Part shown: piece after piece, positions 44,358-53,237 of the stretch | How the letters are laid out: each line of letters opens with the position of its first letter | Position numbering within the stretch: the first letter of the stretch is position 1 | Assembly (NCBI RefSeq): GCF_001899075.1 | Contig: NZ_MKVA01000011.1 | Span: 1-64,000 of the forward strand | DNA from: Devosia sp. 67-54 | Lineage (GTDB): Bacteria; Pseudomonadota; Alphaproteobacteria; Rhizobiales; Devosiaceae | Reading direction: 5' to 3' | Length of the DNA: 64,000 bases | The notes under the pieces: model-generated | What the model saw: only the letters and a program-made list of their open reading frames with translations | Databases searched by the model: none | What the model was told of the DNA's origin: nothing | Program-made: the position numbers and the translations under genes

Positions 44358-45329
44358 TTGACCCTGCCCTCCCGTGATCAGCTTACCATCCTTTTCGGCC
44401 ATCCCGCGTATCGGGTTAAGGCAGCCTTCGATGCGCTCGGCAGCGGCGTGCGCACGCTCGAAGTTGACACATTTCCGGCTTTCGAGGCGCAGGTCGGCGC
44501 GGCCGATGTCGTCGTCTGCTCCGGCTTCTGGCGCAACCAGTTCCTTGCGCGGGACCATCGCCTCAAATTCATCCAGTCGATCAGCGCCGGCACGGACCAG
44601 TACGACCGCGCCGCGTTGGCCGCGGCGAAGGTGCGGCTTGCCAGCGCGCATGGGGTCAACGTCAACGCCGTCTCCGATCATGCCATGGCGCTCGTTCTCG
44701 CCATCGCGCGGCGCCTGCCGGAGGCGCGCGACAACCAGGTCAAGAGGCTGTGGCGGCCGATGCAGAGCGACCACGCGCTGCGCGAGGACGAGCTGGCCGG
44801 CAAGACCATCCTGGTCGTCGGGCTCGGGCGGATCGGCGGCCGGGTGGCGAAGCTGGCCAAGGCCTTCGACATGACGGTGATCGGCGTCCGCCGCAATCGT
44901 CTGGACGAGCCGGGGCATGCCGACGAAGTGCATTCCTTCCGCGACCTGCCGGCGCTGTTGCCGCGTGCCGACTATGTCGTGCTCAACTGCCCGCTGACCG
45001 ACGAAACCCGCGGCCTCATCGACGCGGCGGCGCTGGCACGGTTCAAGCCGTCCGCGTGGCTCGTGAACACGGCACGCGGTGGCTGCGTCGATGAGCCGGC
45101 GCTGATCGCGGCGCTCGAGGCGGGCACGCTCGCCGGCGCGGCGCTCGATACGGTTGCCGAGGAACCGTTGCCGGCGAGCTCTCCTCTATGGGGCATGCCC
45201 AACGTCATCGTCACGCCCCATACCGCCGGCGAGACCCGCCGCTACGAAGCCAACGTTGCGCGCATCCTTCAGGCCAATCTCGACAGGCTGTGGGCTGGCG
45301 ACGACACGCTGATCAACGGCATCGTGTAG
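44358..45329 (+). CDS. D-isomer-specific 2-hydroxyacid dehydrogenase
   Basis: A 323-residue NAD(P)-dependent reductase/dehydrogenase of the GhrA/GhrB/phosphoglycerate-dehydrogenase type. Cofactor motif VVGLGRIGGRVAKLA. Catalytic Arg in NTARGGCVDE, Glu in DTVAEEPLP and His in VTPHTAGET. The start is a TTG at 44358, 7 bases after GAGG. It could reduce the keto acid made by the neighbouring PLP enzyme or FAD oxidase. 48 bases separate it from the PLP-enzyme gene. Confidence 0.9.
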   Translation: MTLPSRDQLTILFGHPAYRVKAAFDALGSGVRTLEVDTFPAFEAQVGAADVVVCSGFWRNQFLARDHRLKFIQSISAGTDQYDRAALAAAKVRLASAHGVNVNAVSDHAMALVLAIARRLPEARDNQVKRLWRPMQSDHALREDELAGKTILVVGLGRIGGRVAKLAKAFDMTVIGVRRNRLDEPGHADEVHSFRDLPALLPRADYVVLNCPLTDETRGLIDAAALARFKPSAWLVNTARGGCVDEPALIAALEAGTLAGAALDTVAEEPLPASSPLWGMPNVIVTPHTAGETRRYEANVARILQANLDRLWAGDDTLINGIV

Positions 45330-45357
45330 GCGCGAGCTTGCCGGAAGGACGACCGTC

Positions 45358-46617
45358 ATGACCGAAGGCCCGAAGAAGGTAGCCGTCATCGGCTGCGGCA
45401 TGGTCGGCGTGATGACCGCGCGCTATCTGCAACGCGCCGGGCACAGCGTGACGCTTGTCGACCCGCGGGAGCCAGGCGAGGGCGCCTCGTTCGGCAATGC
45501 CGGATGTTTCAATCCGTCCTCGGTGGTCCCCATTGCCGGGCCCGACACGTTTAAGCAGGTGCCGGGCTATCTCACCGACCCGCTCGGGCCGCTCTCCATC
45601 CGCTGGCGCTACGCGCTGCCGATCCTGCCCTGGCTCATCCGCTATGGCCTGGCTGGAACGCCGGGCCGGATCGCCGCTCAGGCCGACGCGTTGCACGCGC
45701 TGCTGGCGCCGAGCCTCGAGGCGCTGATGCCTGTCGTCGCCGATGCCGGGGCCCGGCATCTGGTGCGTCGCGACGGCATTCTCATCGTCTATCGCACGGC
45801 GCGCAGCGTCGAGTCCGACGCGCGCAACTGGGCCATACGGCGTGCACACGGCATCGAATGGGAGGATCTCGACGAAGCTGCCTTGCACGATTTCGACCCC
45901 AATCTCAGCCTCGACGTGAAGTTCGGAAAGTACGTTCCGGGCAATGGGCACACCGTCAATCCGGGAGCGCTGGTCAAGGCCATCGCCGCCTCGGTGCACG
46001 CCGCCGGCGGCGTGCTGGTGCGAGCCGTTGCGCGGGATTTTCGCTTCGCGGGCAACCGGCTCGAGGCCGTCGTCACCGATGCCGGAGAGGTTGCGGCGGA
46101 GGTCGCGGTCATTGCTGCTGGCGCGCACTCGAAACCGCTGGCCGCTGCGGCGGGCGATCGGGTGCCGCTCGAGACCGAGCGCGGCTATCACGTCGTGATC
46201 GCCGATCCTGCCGTGCAGCCCCGCGTGCCAACGACGGACTCCGAGGCCAAGATGGTGGCAACGCCGATGGAGATGGGGGTGCGCGTCGCCGGCACGGTCG
46301 AGCTCGCCGGGCTGGAGCTGCCGCCGGACTGGCGGCGCGCCGATATTTTGCGCAAGCGCATCGGCGGGCTTTATCCCGCGCTTGCCGAAGGCGCCGCGCA
46401 TGGCAACGTCACGCGATGGATGGGGCATCGCCCGAGCCTGCCGGACTCTTTGCCGGTGCTGGGACGGTCGCGCCGTTCGCCCGACGTCATCCATGCGTTC
46501 GGCCACCAGCATGTGGGCATGACGGCGGCGCCTTTTACCGCGGTCGTCGTCGCCGAACTGGTATCGGGCCGCCCCTCGCCGATCGATCTTGCGCCATATC
46601 GGCCCAGCCGGTTCTGA
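45358..46617 (+). CDS. DadA-like FAD-dependent D-amino-acid oxidoreductase
   Basis: A 419-residue flavoprotein. The N-terminal dinucleotide motif VAVIGCGMVGVMTARYL is followed by GASFGNAGCFNPSSVVP, typical of the DadA branch of the DAO family. The C-terminal GHQHVGMTAAPFTA closes the FAD site. The family oxidises D-amino acids or cyclic imino acids such as cis-4-hydroxy-D-proline, passing electrons to quinones or O2. Last gene of the operon. The substrate is not determined by sequence. Confidence 0.87.
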   Translation: MTEGPKKVAVIGCGMVGVMTARYLQRAGHSVTLVDPREPGEGASFGNAGCFNPSSVVPIAGPDTFKQVPGYLTDPLGPLSIRWRYALPILPWLIRYGLAGTPGRIAAQADALHALLAPSLEALMPVVADAGARHLVRRDGILIVYRTARSVESDARNWAIRRAHGIEWEDLDEAALHDFDPNLSLDVKFGKYVPGNGHTVNPGALVKAIAASVHAAGGVLVRAVARDFRFAGNRLEAVVTDAGEVAAEVAVIAAGAHSKPLAAAAGDRVPLETERGYHVVIADPAVQPRVPTTDSEAKMVATPMEMGVRVAGTVELAGLELPPDWRRADILRKRIGGLYPALAEGAAHGNVTRWMGHRPSLPDSLPVLGRSRRSPDVIHAFGHQHVGMTAAPFTAVVVAELVSGRPSPIDLAPYRPSRF

Positions 46618-46924
46618 CCTTTCCCTCCACGCCGGCCCCGAGCGGCGATCATCCTCGCCCGGCGTCGTGAACATTGAGCGCGAGATCAAGGCAAGCGTGT
46701 AAGCGTCACCAGCTCCAAGACGGCTCGCTGCAGCCGGTCCAGGGTCTCGACTCGGCCAGAGACTCCAGCATTTCCCGACCTCCCCGCATCTCCATCCGTG
46801 CACCGAAGCTCGACGCGCCGATACGGGACACCCGTCGCCTCGACGGCGAACGACGCCGCCGGCCATTGCAACGCGGCCGGAAACTCGCTAACAAGTCATA
46901 TTACGTCTTATCACTGAGCCGGAC
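46618..46924. other. Intergenic region with a weak match to the carbohydrate-locus motif
   Basis: About 300 bases with no convincing gene. Near its end an AT-rich patch includes AAGTCATATTACGTCTTATC (46893-46912). The complement of its first part, ATGACTT, matches the core of the repeated motif at 51456 and 55609. It may hold the promoter of the plus-strand TIM-barrel/kinase pair. Confidence 0.35.
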
Positions 46925-47092
46925 TTGCCGACCGACGCCACGATCTTGTCTCCGACATCGCAGCGCATCGCCGCGCCGGACCGGCTGCAGGCGCTGCTCG
47001 ACGGCCGCTATGCCGATCGCTGCTGCCGCTTCACCGTGCTCGACCTCGCCGCGGCCAACGGCCGGCTGGCGCCGATGCTCGCTTCGCTCTGA
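46925..47092 (+). CDS. Small open frame or gene remnant before the TIM-barrel gene
   Basis: A 55-codon frame from TTG (46925) to TGA (47092) with strongly GC-biased third positions like its neighbours. It encodes a polar start and the segment CRFTVLDLAAANGRLAPML. No family was recognised. It ends 17 bases before the next start codon and could be a leader peptide, a small subunit or the remnant of a deleted gene. There is no good Shine-Dalgarno sequence. Confidence 0.3.
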   Translation: MPTDATILSPTSQRIAAPDRLQALLDGRYADRCCRFTVLDLAAANGRLAPMLASL

Positions 47093-47109
47093 CCTACGGA
47101 GGCCCCGCG

Positions 47110-47787
47110 ATGGACTTCATCTTCATGCTGACCCGCGGCGACAGGACGGTGGAGGACTGTCTCGTGGTGCTCGACGAGATCCTGCCGCTCGGGCTCAAGC
47201 ACATCGGCTTCAAGGACGTGGGCGTCGAATTCGAGGTGCTGGTGAAACTTACCGAGCGCATCCGCCGGGGCGGCGCCCTCTCCTACATGGAGGTGGTGTC
47301 GGAGACGCCGGAGGCCTGCCTGCGCTCGGCCGCGGCGGCCAAGACGCTCGGCATCGACCGGCTGCTCGGTGGCACCGACGTGGCCGCGGTCAAACGGATC
47401 ATCGCCGGCACGTCCACGATCTATTATCCGTTCCCGGGCTTTCCCGGGGGACATCCGACGAAGCTGGGAGGGCAGCCGGGCGACGTCGCCGCGCATTGCG
47501 AGAAATTCATGGCCGAAGGCTGCGGCGGCTGCGACCTCCTCGCCTATCGCGCCACCGAGGCCGACCCGCTCGATTTGGTGCGGGCCGCGCGCCGGGGGCT
47601 CGGCAAGGCGGGCTATCTGATCGTCGCCGGCTCCATCGCCTCGCGCCAGCGCATCGCCGACGTGGCGGCGGCGGGCGGCGATGCCTTCACCATCGGCACG
47701 GCCGTGTTCGACGGCTCTTACAGCCCGCGCAAAGGCTCGATACTGTCGCAGCTCGGCGACGTGATCGCCGATTGCGCCACGGTGTGA
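47110..47787 (+). CDS. TIM-barrel protein of unknown function
   Basis: A 225-residue (beta/alpha)8-like protein. Strands end in MDFIFMLTR, KHIGFKDVGV, YMEVVSET and IDRLLGGTDV. The C-terminal part VAAAGGDAFTIGTAVFDG resembles the phosphate-binding end of HisA/NanE-like barrels. It probably acts on a phosphorylated sugar: an FGGY kinase gene follows 9 bases downstream, so the two likely catalyse consecutive steps. The ATG at 47110 follows CGGAGGCC. The reaction is unknown. Confidence 0.7.
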   Translation: MDFIFMLTRGDRTVEDCLVVLDEILPLGLKHIGFKDVGVEFEVLVKLTERIRRGGALSYMEVVSETPEACLRSAAAAKTLGIDRLLGGTDVAAVKRIIAGTSTIYYPFPGFPGGHPTKLGGQPGDVAAHCEKFMAEGCGGCDLLAYRATEADPLDLVRAARRGLGKAGYLIVAGSIASRQRIADVAAAGGDAFTIGTAVFDGSYSPRKGSILSQLGDVIADCATV

Positions 47788-47796
47788 GGTTCCGGC

Positions 47797-49263
47797 ATGG
47801 CTCTGCTCGGGCTCGACCTCGGCACCCAGAGCCTCAAGGCGCTGGTGCTGGCTGACGATTTGCGCGTGCGCGGCAGCGGCGCCGCCGCGTATCGCCCACG
47901 CCTGCCGCGGCCCGGCTGGGCCGAGCAGGACACGCGGGACTGGCTGGCGGCGCTGCGGCCGGCGATCGCCGCGGCGCTGGACGAGGCCAGCTGCGGACCG
48001 CAGCAGATCGAGGCGATCGCCATCAGCGGCCAGCTCGACGGCTGCGTGCCGACCGATGCGGCGGGGAAGGCGCTCGGCCCGGCCCTGCTCTGGATGGACC
48101 GGCGCGCAACGCCCCTGCTCGCCGGGATCGATGCCGGGATCGTGCATGCACGCTGCGGGCTGGTGCTCGATGCGACGCACATGGCGGCCAAGATCGCCTG
48201 GCTGCGGCACGAGCAATGCGCCGCCGCCACCTGGCACCAGCCGGTGAGCTACCTTGTTGCGGCGCTGACCGGAGCCCGCGTGATGTCGCTTTCTCTTGCC
48301 TCGACCACGATGCTGCTCGATCTCGCGGCGGGCGAGTGGAGCGACGATCTGCTGGCGCTGTTCGGCATCGACCGCGGGACGATGCCGACGCTGGGCACCG
48401 AAGCTGATATCGCCGGCCGGCTCAGCGCGCGCGGCGCCGAGCTCACGGGATTGCGGCCGGGAACGCCGGTCGCGGTGGGGACCGGCGACGATTTCGCCAA
48501 TCTGCTCGGCGCGGGCATCGCAGCGCCGGGCACGGTGAGCGTCTCGCTCGGCACGTCGGAGGCGGTGGGCGCGCTGCACGGCCGGCCGGTGATCGACCCG
48601 CAGATGCTGGTCGAGACGCATGCCTTTCCCGGCGGCTTCTATTGCCTGGGCAATCCCGGCTGGCTGTCGGGCGGGGCAGTGCGCTGGGCGGCGGAGCTGC
48701 TCAGGGCCGAGAGCGACGCGGCGTTCGGCGCACTGGCGGCGGAGGCGCCGGCGGGGTGCGACGGGCTGGTGTTCATCCCGGCGCTGAGCGGCGCGATGGC
48801 GCCGCGCTGGATCGCCACGGCGCGCGGCAGCTTTGTCGGGCTCACGGCGGCGCACGGCCGGGCGCATATGGCGCGGGCCGTGCTGGAGGGCACCGCCTTC
48901 GCCATGCGCGACGTGATCGACCGGCTGGTGGCGCTGGGCGTGGCGACCGACGCAATCCGCATCGTCGGCGGCGGCGCGAAGAGCGGCGTGTGGTGCCAGA
49001 TGCGGGCCGACATTGCCGGCCGCCGGATCGTGGCGCTCGGCGAAGTCGACGCATCGGCGCTGGGGGCAGGCGTGCTTGCGGCGGTGGCCGCGAAGAAGTT
49101 CCGCGACATAGCCAGTGCCAGCACGGCGCTGCACCTGCCGACACAGCGATACGAGCCCGGTCGCGACGCGCCAGCCTACGCCGAAGCCTATGCGCACTAC
49201 CGCGAGACGTTCGAGGCGCTGGCGCCGCTCTGGACCAGCCGGCCGGTGGCGGCGGAGCGGTAG
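47797..49263 (+). CDS. FGGY-family carbohydrate kinase (xylulokinase-like)
   Basis: A 488-residue sugar kinase. The N-terminal phosphate loop is LLGLDLGTQSLKALVL, with AIAISGQLDGCVP and PALLWMDRRATPL in the first domain. VAVGTGDDFANLLGAGI and RIVGGGAKSGVWCQMRADI in the second domain form the ATP site. It is xylulokinase-like, but the sugar (D-xylulose, D-ribulose or an erythritol derivative) is not fixed. The 3' end overlaps the convergent oxidoreductase gene by 67 bases. Confidence 0.9.
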   Translation: MALLGLDLGTQSLKALVLADDLRVRGSGAAAYRPRLPRPGWAEQDTRDWLAALRPAIAAALDEASCGPQQIEAIAISGQLDGCVPTDAAGKALGPALLWMDRRATPLLAGIDAGIVHARCGLVLDATHMAAKIAWLRHEQCAAATWHQPVSYLVAALTGARVMSLSLASTTMLLDLAAGEWSDDLLALFGIDRGTMPTLGTEADIAGRLSARGAELTGLRPGTPVAVGTGDDFANLLGAGIAAPGTVSVSLGTSEAVGALHGRPVIDPQMLVETHAFPGGFYCLGNPGWLSGGAVRWAAELLRAESDAAFGALAAEAPAGCDGLVFIPALSGAMAPRWIATARGSFVGLTAAHGRAHMARAVLEGTAFAMRDVIDRLVALGVATDAIRIVGGGAKSGVWCQMRADIAGRRIVALGEVDASALGAGVLAAVAAKKFRDIASASTALHLPTQRYEPGRDAPAYAEAYAHYRETFEALAPLWTSRPVAAER

Positions 49264-50228
49264 AGCCCGTCGACCACGAACAGCGCCGCGGCGGCATCGG
49301 CAGCGCCCGCGGGCACCGGACCGTCTGTCGCAATGGCTTCGACGAAGGCCTCGAGCATGAGCCGATGGCTGTCCGGGCGCTCGACTGGAATATCGGTCCA
49401 GCGGTTATCGGCATAGAGCCGCAGCGGCTGCTCGCCGAAGGGGTCGGGCAGGTCGAGGCGGCCGCACGAGCCGTCGATCTCGATGGTTTCGGCGCGCACG
49501 GCGCCGGGCGCATGCGCACTGGCGACAAGGCTCGCGAGGCCGCCATTGGCGAGGCCGATGGTGGCGCTCGCACTGTCCTCGACCTCGACCCCGGCCGGGA
49601 CGGCGAAGGTCGCGATGCTGCCCATGACCGAGACGTAGTCGAGACCGGTGACGTAGCGGACGGTGTCGAGCTGGTGGATCGCATTCATCATCACCACCCC
49701 GCCGCCGGCCATGGCCTTGCTGGCGCGCCAGTTGAGATGGCCGGGTGCCCCCCAATAGTCGCGGCGCTTGTCGATGAGGGTGCGGAAGCGCACGAGGCGG
49801 ATTTCGCCGATGCGGCCCTCCTGCACCAACCGGCGCGCCGCCTGCACCGTACCGGCGCGGCGCAGCTCGAAGAACACCGCGAGCTTGCGGCCCCGTGCGT
49901 CGGCCAGCGTCCCGAGTCGGCTCGCCGCCTCGGGCGTCAGCGCCAGCGGCTTCTCGCTCAGCACGTGCCTGCCCGCCTCGAGCGCCCGCTGCACCACGTC
50001 GGGCAGCAGCGCATGCGGCAGGCCGGCATAGATCGCGCCGATCGTCGGATCGCGCAGCATCGCCTCGACATCGGCGGCGACCGTTGCGCCGGCTTCCGCA
50101 GCGAGAGCTTCGGCGCGGGCGCGGTCGGTATCGAACGCCGACGCGATCCTGAGGCCGGCGAGCCCGGCACTCGCGCGGACGATCTCGCCCGCGGCCCAGC
50201 CGCAGCCGACGATGCCGAGGCCGATCAT
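49197..50228 (-). CDS. Gfo/Idh/MocA-family NAD(P)-dependent oxidoreductase
   Basis: A 343-residue sugar oxidoreductase. Rossmann motif LGIVGCGWAAGEIVRAS at the N-terminus, the catalytic-Lys motif SEKPLALTPEAA, and substrate residues MMNAIHQLDTVRYVTG with the family His. It acts on sugars, inositols or sugar acids. The ATG overlaps the stop of the BNR-protein gene (ATGA), so both are in one operon. The C-terminal coding region overlaps the convergent kinase gene. Confidence 0.9.
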   Translation of the reverse strand: MIGLGIVGCGWAAGEIVRASAGLAGLRIASAFDTDRARAEALAAEAGATVAADVEAMLRDPTIGAIYAGLPHALLPDVVQRALEAGRHVLSEKPLALTPEAASRLGTLADARGRKLAVFFELRRAGTVQAARRLVQEGRIGEIRLVRFRTLIDKRRDYWGAPGHLNWRASKAMAGGGVVMMNAIHQLDTVRYVTGLDYVSVMGSIATFAVPAGVEVEDSASATIGLANGGLASLVASAHAPGAVRAETIEIDGSCGRLDLPDPFGEQPLRLYADNRWTDIPVERPDSHRLMLEAFVEAIATDGPVPAGAADAAAALFVVDGLYRSAATGRLVQSGASASNVSR

Positions 50229-51439
50229 TCCGGCTTCCCCGTCGCGGCGCCGACGAGATGCGACAGCGTGTCGTAGTAGCTGTCGTCGGCGTAGCGCTCG
50301 AGCTCGAGCGCCACCACGGCGAGATCGCGAGACGGCGGCGTCACGGGCCACGGGCGGGTGAGGCGCACATGTCCGGGCGTCACCAGGTCGCGCCCGGTCC
50401 ACTGGCCGCTTGCCTGCCGCCGCCACTCCTCGAGATGCCACAGGCCCTGCGACTCGCGCGTGAGGTAGACGACGCCGTCGGGCGACTGTTCGGGAAAGGC
50501 CATGCCGCCGACATAGAGCCCGGCGTCGATATAGCCGAACTTGCGGCCGGCCGGCGCCACCGTCTCGATGTGCCATGTGCCGTCGCGCCACGATGCGACG
50601 TGGTACTGCGCATCGCGGGTCGAATGATCGTCCCTGATCTTGGAGACGAAGGCGATCTCGAACACCGGGCCCGAGCTTACGTCGAGCAGGTTCACGGTGC
50701 GATCAACGGGCGTCTTCTGCACCAGCTCCAGCGCGGTGTAGTTGAGCGGCAGGCCGGCGCCGGTGCGGAGGTTGCCGAGGACGTGGCCGGCCGGCGTGCG
50801 CACCTCGCCGCTGCGCAGATCGACGAGACAGGCCCAGACGTCGTGCAGCGGCTTTTTCTCGTACTCCTTGGGATGGCCCGAGACGCCGATGCGCAGCGTG
50901 TGGCCGTCGCCGAGCAGCGCGCTGCCCATATAGACCTGCTGGTCGGTGTCGAAGGCGAAAAGGTCGCGCGGCTCGCTCCAGCTCTCGCCCCAGTCGGCGG
51001 ACATGCGCCAGCCCCAGCGGGTTTCGTCGACCCGGGTGAACAGATGGATCTCGCCGCCGGCGACATGCACCTCGGCATAGGTGGTCGAACCCCAGAAGCT
51101 GAGGATCTGCTCGGGGTGCCAGTCGGCGACCGACAGCGGCGCGGTGGAGATGCGATAGCGCAGCCCCTCCTCCGCGTCGTGCCGCGAGTAGAAGCAGATC
51201 AGCGGCCTGCCCTCGGCCGCCAGCAGCGCCGGATTGTTGTGGTCGTCGTCCTCGAACTGCGCCAGCGTCTGCCGCTCGACCTGCCCGGTCGCAAGATCGA
51301 GCCGCGCCGCGACGATGCCGCCGCCCGATTCGATGCCGCCCAAGAACACCGAATTGCCGATGCGGCTGGCGCGCGGCCGCGTCCACCAGCACCAGGCGAG
51401 GTTTTCGACCAACCGGCGTGGCGGAGCGAGAGGAGACAT
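50225..51439 (-). CDS. BNR-repeat (BNR-4 type) beta-propeller protein
   Basis: A 404-residue protein with Asp-box-like repeats such as SADWGESWSEP. An N-terminal WCWWTRPRASRIG segment resembles the WCWFxDPRA signature of BNR-4 proteins, a group that includes polysaccharide lyases and glycoside-degrading enzymes. No signal peptide is seen, so it probably acts in the cytosol on imported oligosaccharides. It is coupled to the oxidoreductase gene downstream. A regulator-type motif lies 17 bases upstream of the start. Lyase or hydrolase activity is inference. Confidence 0.8.
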   Translation of the reverse strand: MSPLAPPRRLVENLAWCWWTRPRASRIGNSVFLGGIESGGGIVAARLDLATGQVERQTLAQFEDDDHNNPALLAAEGRPLICFYSRHDAEEGLRYRISTAPLSVADWHPEQILSFWGSTTYAEVHVAGGEIHLFTRVDETRWGWRMSADWGESWSEPRDLFAFDTDQQVYMGSALLGDGHTLRIGVSGHPKEYEKKPLHDVWACLVDLRSGEVRTPAGHVLGNLRTGAGLPLNYTALELVQKTPVDRTVNLLDVSSGPVFEIAFVSKIRDDHSTRDAQYHVASWRDGTWHIETVAPAGRKFGYIDAGLYVGGMAFPEQSPDGVVYLTRESQGLWHLEEWRRQASGQWTGRDLVTPGHVRLTRPWPVTPPSRDLAVVALELERYADDSYYDTLSHLVGAATGKPE

Positions 51440-51455
51440 GGGCTGATCTCAGATC

Positions 51456-51469
51456 GTATGATGACTTAC
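51456..51469. promoter_or_regulatory. Shared operator-like motif GTATGATGACTTAC
   Basis: An imperfect inverted repeat (GTATG / CTTAC). Its inner 12 bases TATGATGACTTA recur exactly at 55611-55622, upstream of the ABC importer operon of the same locus. It lies upstream of the BNR gene and just behind the GntR/HutC gene, the likely regulator. Confidence 0.65.
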
Positions 51470-51515
51470 GAGTAGCGCGACGGACGCCCGATGTCCATGC
51501 CCCGGCACGGCCCGC

Positions 51516-52259
51516 TCAATGCGGCACCGGCCCCGGCCCGCGGCGATACACCCTGAGCTCGATGACCGACGGCACGTGCCACTCCAGCGAGCGCATCACC
51601 GGCCGGCCGGCGGTGTCGTAGTCCACCTGCTTGACGTGCTGCAGCGGCGTGCCCCTGGGGACGTCGAGGATGGTCGCCTGCTCGGCCGTGGCCAGCGTCG
51701 GCGTCACCACGGCACGCGCGTGATCGACGCTGTGCCCGCGCGCCGACAGCAATCTGTAGAGCGAGCCGCTGAACGCCTTGAGATCGGCCTTGGCGTCGAC
51801 GATGTCGGCCGGCAGGCTGTCGATGGAGAAGATCGCGGGCTTCCTGCCGGCGATGCGCACGCGCCGCACCGTCACCACCTCGGTATGCGGTGCAAGGTCG
51901 AGATCGGCCAGCACCTCGGCCTCGCCCGGCATACGCACCGCCTCGAGCACCTTCTTGCTCACCTTGATGCCGGTCGATTGCAGATATTCGGTGTAGCTGA
52001 AATTGGTGTCGAGCGAGTTGCGCAGCGTCGGGCCCGAGGTGACGAACGTGCCGGCGCCCTGCCGGCGCACCACATAGCCATCTTCCATCAGCCCGCGCAC
52101 GGCCTCGCGCAGGGTGATGCGGCTCACCGCGAAGCGCTCGCACAGGGCGCCTTCGTTGGGCAGCTTCGAGCCGGGCGGAAACTCGCCCTCGATGATGGCG
52201 CGGCGCAGCTCCGAGCGGACGACGTCGGGAAGCAGCGGGCGGGTCCGGGTCAGAGCCAT
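51516..52259 (-). CDS. GntR-family regulator, HutC/UTRA subfamily
   Basis: A 247-residue regulator. The winged helix-turn-helix (about residues 10-75) reads LPNEGALCERFAVSRITLRE. The UTRA effector domain follows, with NFSYTEYLQSTGIKV and a C-terminal SLEWHVPSVIELRVYR. HutC-type proteins sense sugars, sugar phosphates or amino acids. The ATG at 52259 is used; an upstream extension is Arg-rich and unsupported. It lies between the importer operon and the BNR/oxidoreductase genes on the same strand. Confidence 0.92.
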   Translation of the reverse strand: MALTRTRPLLPDVVRSELRRAIIEGEFPPGSKLPNEGALCERFAVSRITLREAVRGLMEDGYVVRRQGAGTFVTSGPTLRNSLDTNFSYTEYLQSTGIKVSKKVLEAVRMPGEAEVLADLDLAPHTEVVTVRRVRIAGRKPAIFSIDSLPADIVDAKADLKAFSGSLYRLLSARGHSVDHARAVVTPTLATAEQATILDVPRGTPLQHVKQVDYDTAGRPVMRSLEWHVPSVIELRVYRRGPGPVPH

Positions 52260-52355
52260 TGGGTCTCTCTTGGTGCGCGGCAGGGCCGAGGATAGACGGC
52301 GGCGCCGGGCTGTTCCATGCCGCGCGCCGGCGGCCCGCAGGCTATCCACCGGCAT

Positions 52356-53237
52356 CTAGCCTTTGACGCCGCTCGAAACCACGCTGCGGATGACATAGCG
52401 CTGCAGGAACAGATAGGCGACGACCACCGGGCCGATGGCGAGCACGGCGGTCGCTAGCGCCACGCCGGTATAGGTGCCCTGCGAGTGGCCCTCGAGGGCG
52501 AGGCCCTGCGTCACCGTGTACATGTCGGTGTCGGAGGTCACCAGCAGCGGCCAGAGCACGTCGTTCCAGCGCCAGATGACGTTGAGGATGGCCAGCGTCG
52601 CCAGCGTCGGCCGGCAGAGCGGCAGGATGATGGTCCAGAAGATGCGGAACTCGGAGGCGCCGTCGACGCGTGCCGCATCCACCAGTTCGTCGGGGATGTT
52701 GGCGATGGTCTGGCGCATGAGGAACGTGCCGAAGCCGCCGGCGAGGAAGGGCAGGATCAGCGCCAGATAGGTGTTGGTGAGGTGCACCTGCACCATGAAC
52801 AGATAGAGCGGAATCATCCGCGTCTCGAACGGGATGAACAGCGTCGCGAGAAACAGGATGAACAGCGTCGATTTGAACGGAAAGCGGCCCTTGGCGAAGG
52901 CGTAGCCGGCCAGCGAGCAGAAGAACAGATAGCCCGCCGTGCTGGCGCCCACGACGATCAGGCTGTTGAGATAGAGCCTCAGGATCGGCAGCTTGTCGGT
53001 GGCGATCATGTAGTTGAACAGGCTCGGATCGGGCGGCCACAGGCTTGGCGTGCGCGGCATCGACACGTCCGCCTTGCGGCTGAGCGAGGTGGTGAGCATC
53101 CACACGAACGGGATCACCATGAAGAAGGCCCCGATCCACAGCACGATGCTCATGCCGGCCTGGCCGCGCCAGTCGTGCGGCAGCAGGCGCGGGCGGCGGG
53201 GCGCAACCCTGGAAGCCGGATCGAGCCGCCGCTCCAT
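52356..53237 (-). CDS. CUT1 carbohydrate ABC transporter permease (MalG-like)
   Basis: A 293-residue permease with six helices. The EAA loop is DELVDAARVDGASEFRIFW followed by ILPLCRPTLATLAI. Other MalG-type features are SLAGYAFAKGRFPF and a C-terminal RYVIRSVVSSGVKG. The ATG at 53237 shares one base with the stop of the upstream permease (TGATG). Confidence 0.94.
   Translation of the reverse strand: MERRLDPASRVAPRRPRLLPHDWRGQAGMSIVLWIGAFFMVIPFVWMLTTSLSRKADVSMPRTPSLWPPDPSLFNYMIATDKLPILRLYLNSLIVVGASTAGYLFFCSLAGYAFAKGRFPFKSTLFILFLATLFIPFETRMIPLYLFMVQVHLTNTYLALILPFLAGGFGTFLMRQTIANIPDELVDAARVDGASEFRIFWTIILPLCRPTLATLAILNVIWRWNDVLWPLLVTSDTDMYTVTQGLALEGHSQGTYTGVALATAVLAIGPVVVAYLFLQRYVIRSVVSSGVKG

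Noticed and set aside
46686-46871. Minus-strand 61-codon frame in the 46.6-46.9 kb gap
   Set aside because: No ribosome-binding site, no motif, and overlapping alternative frames of equal quality.
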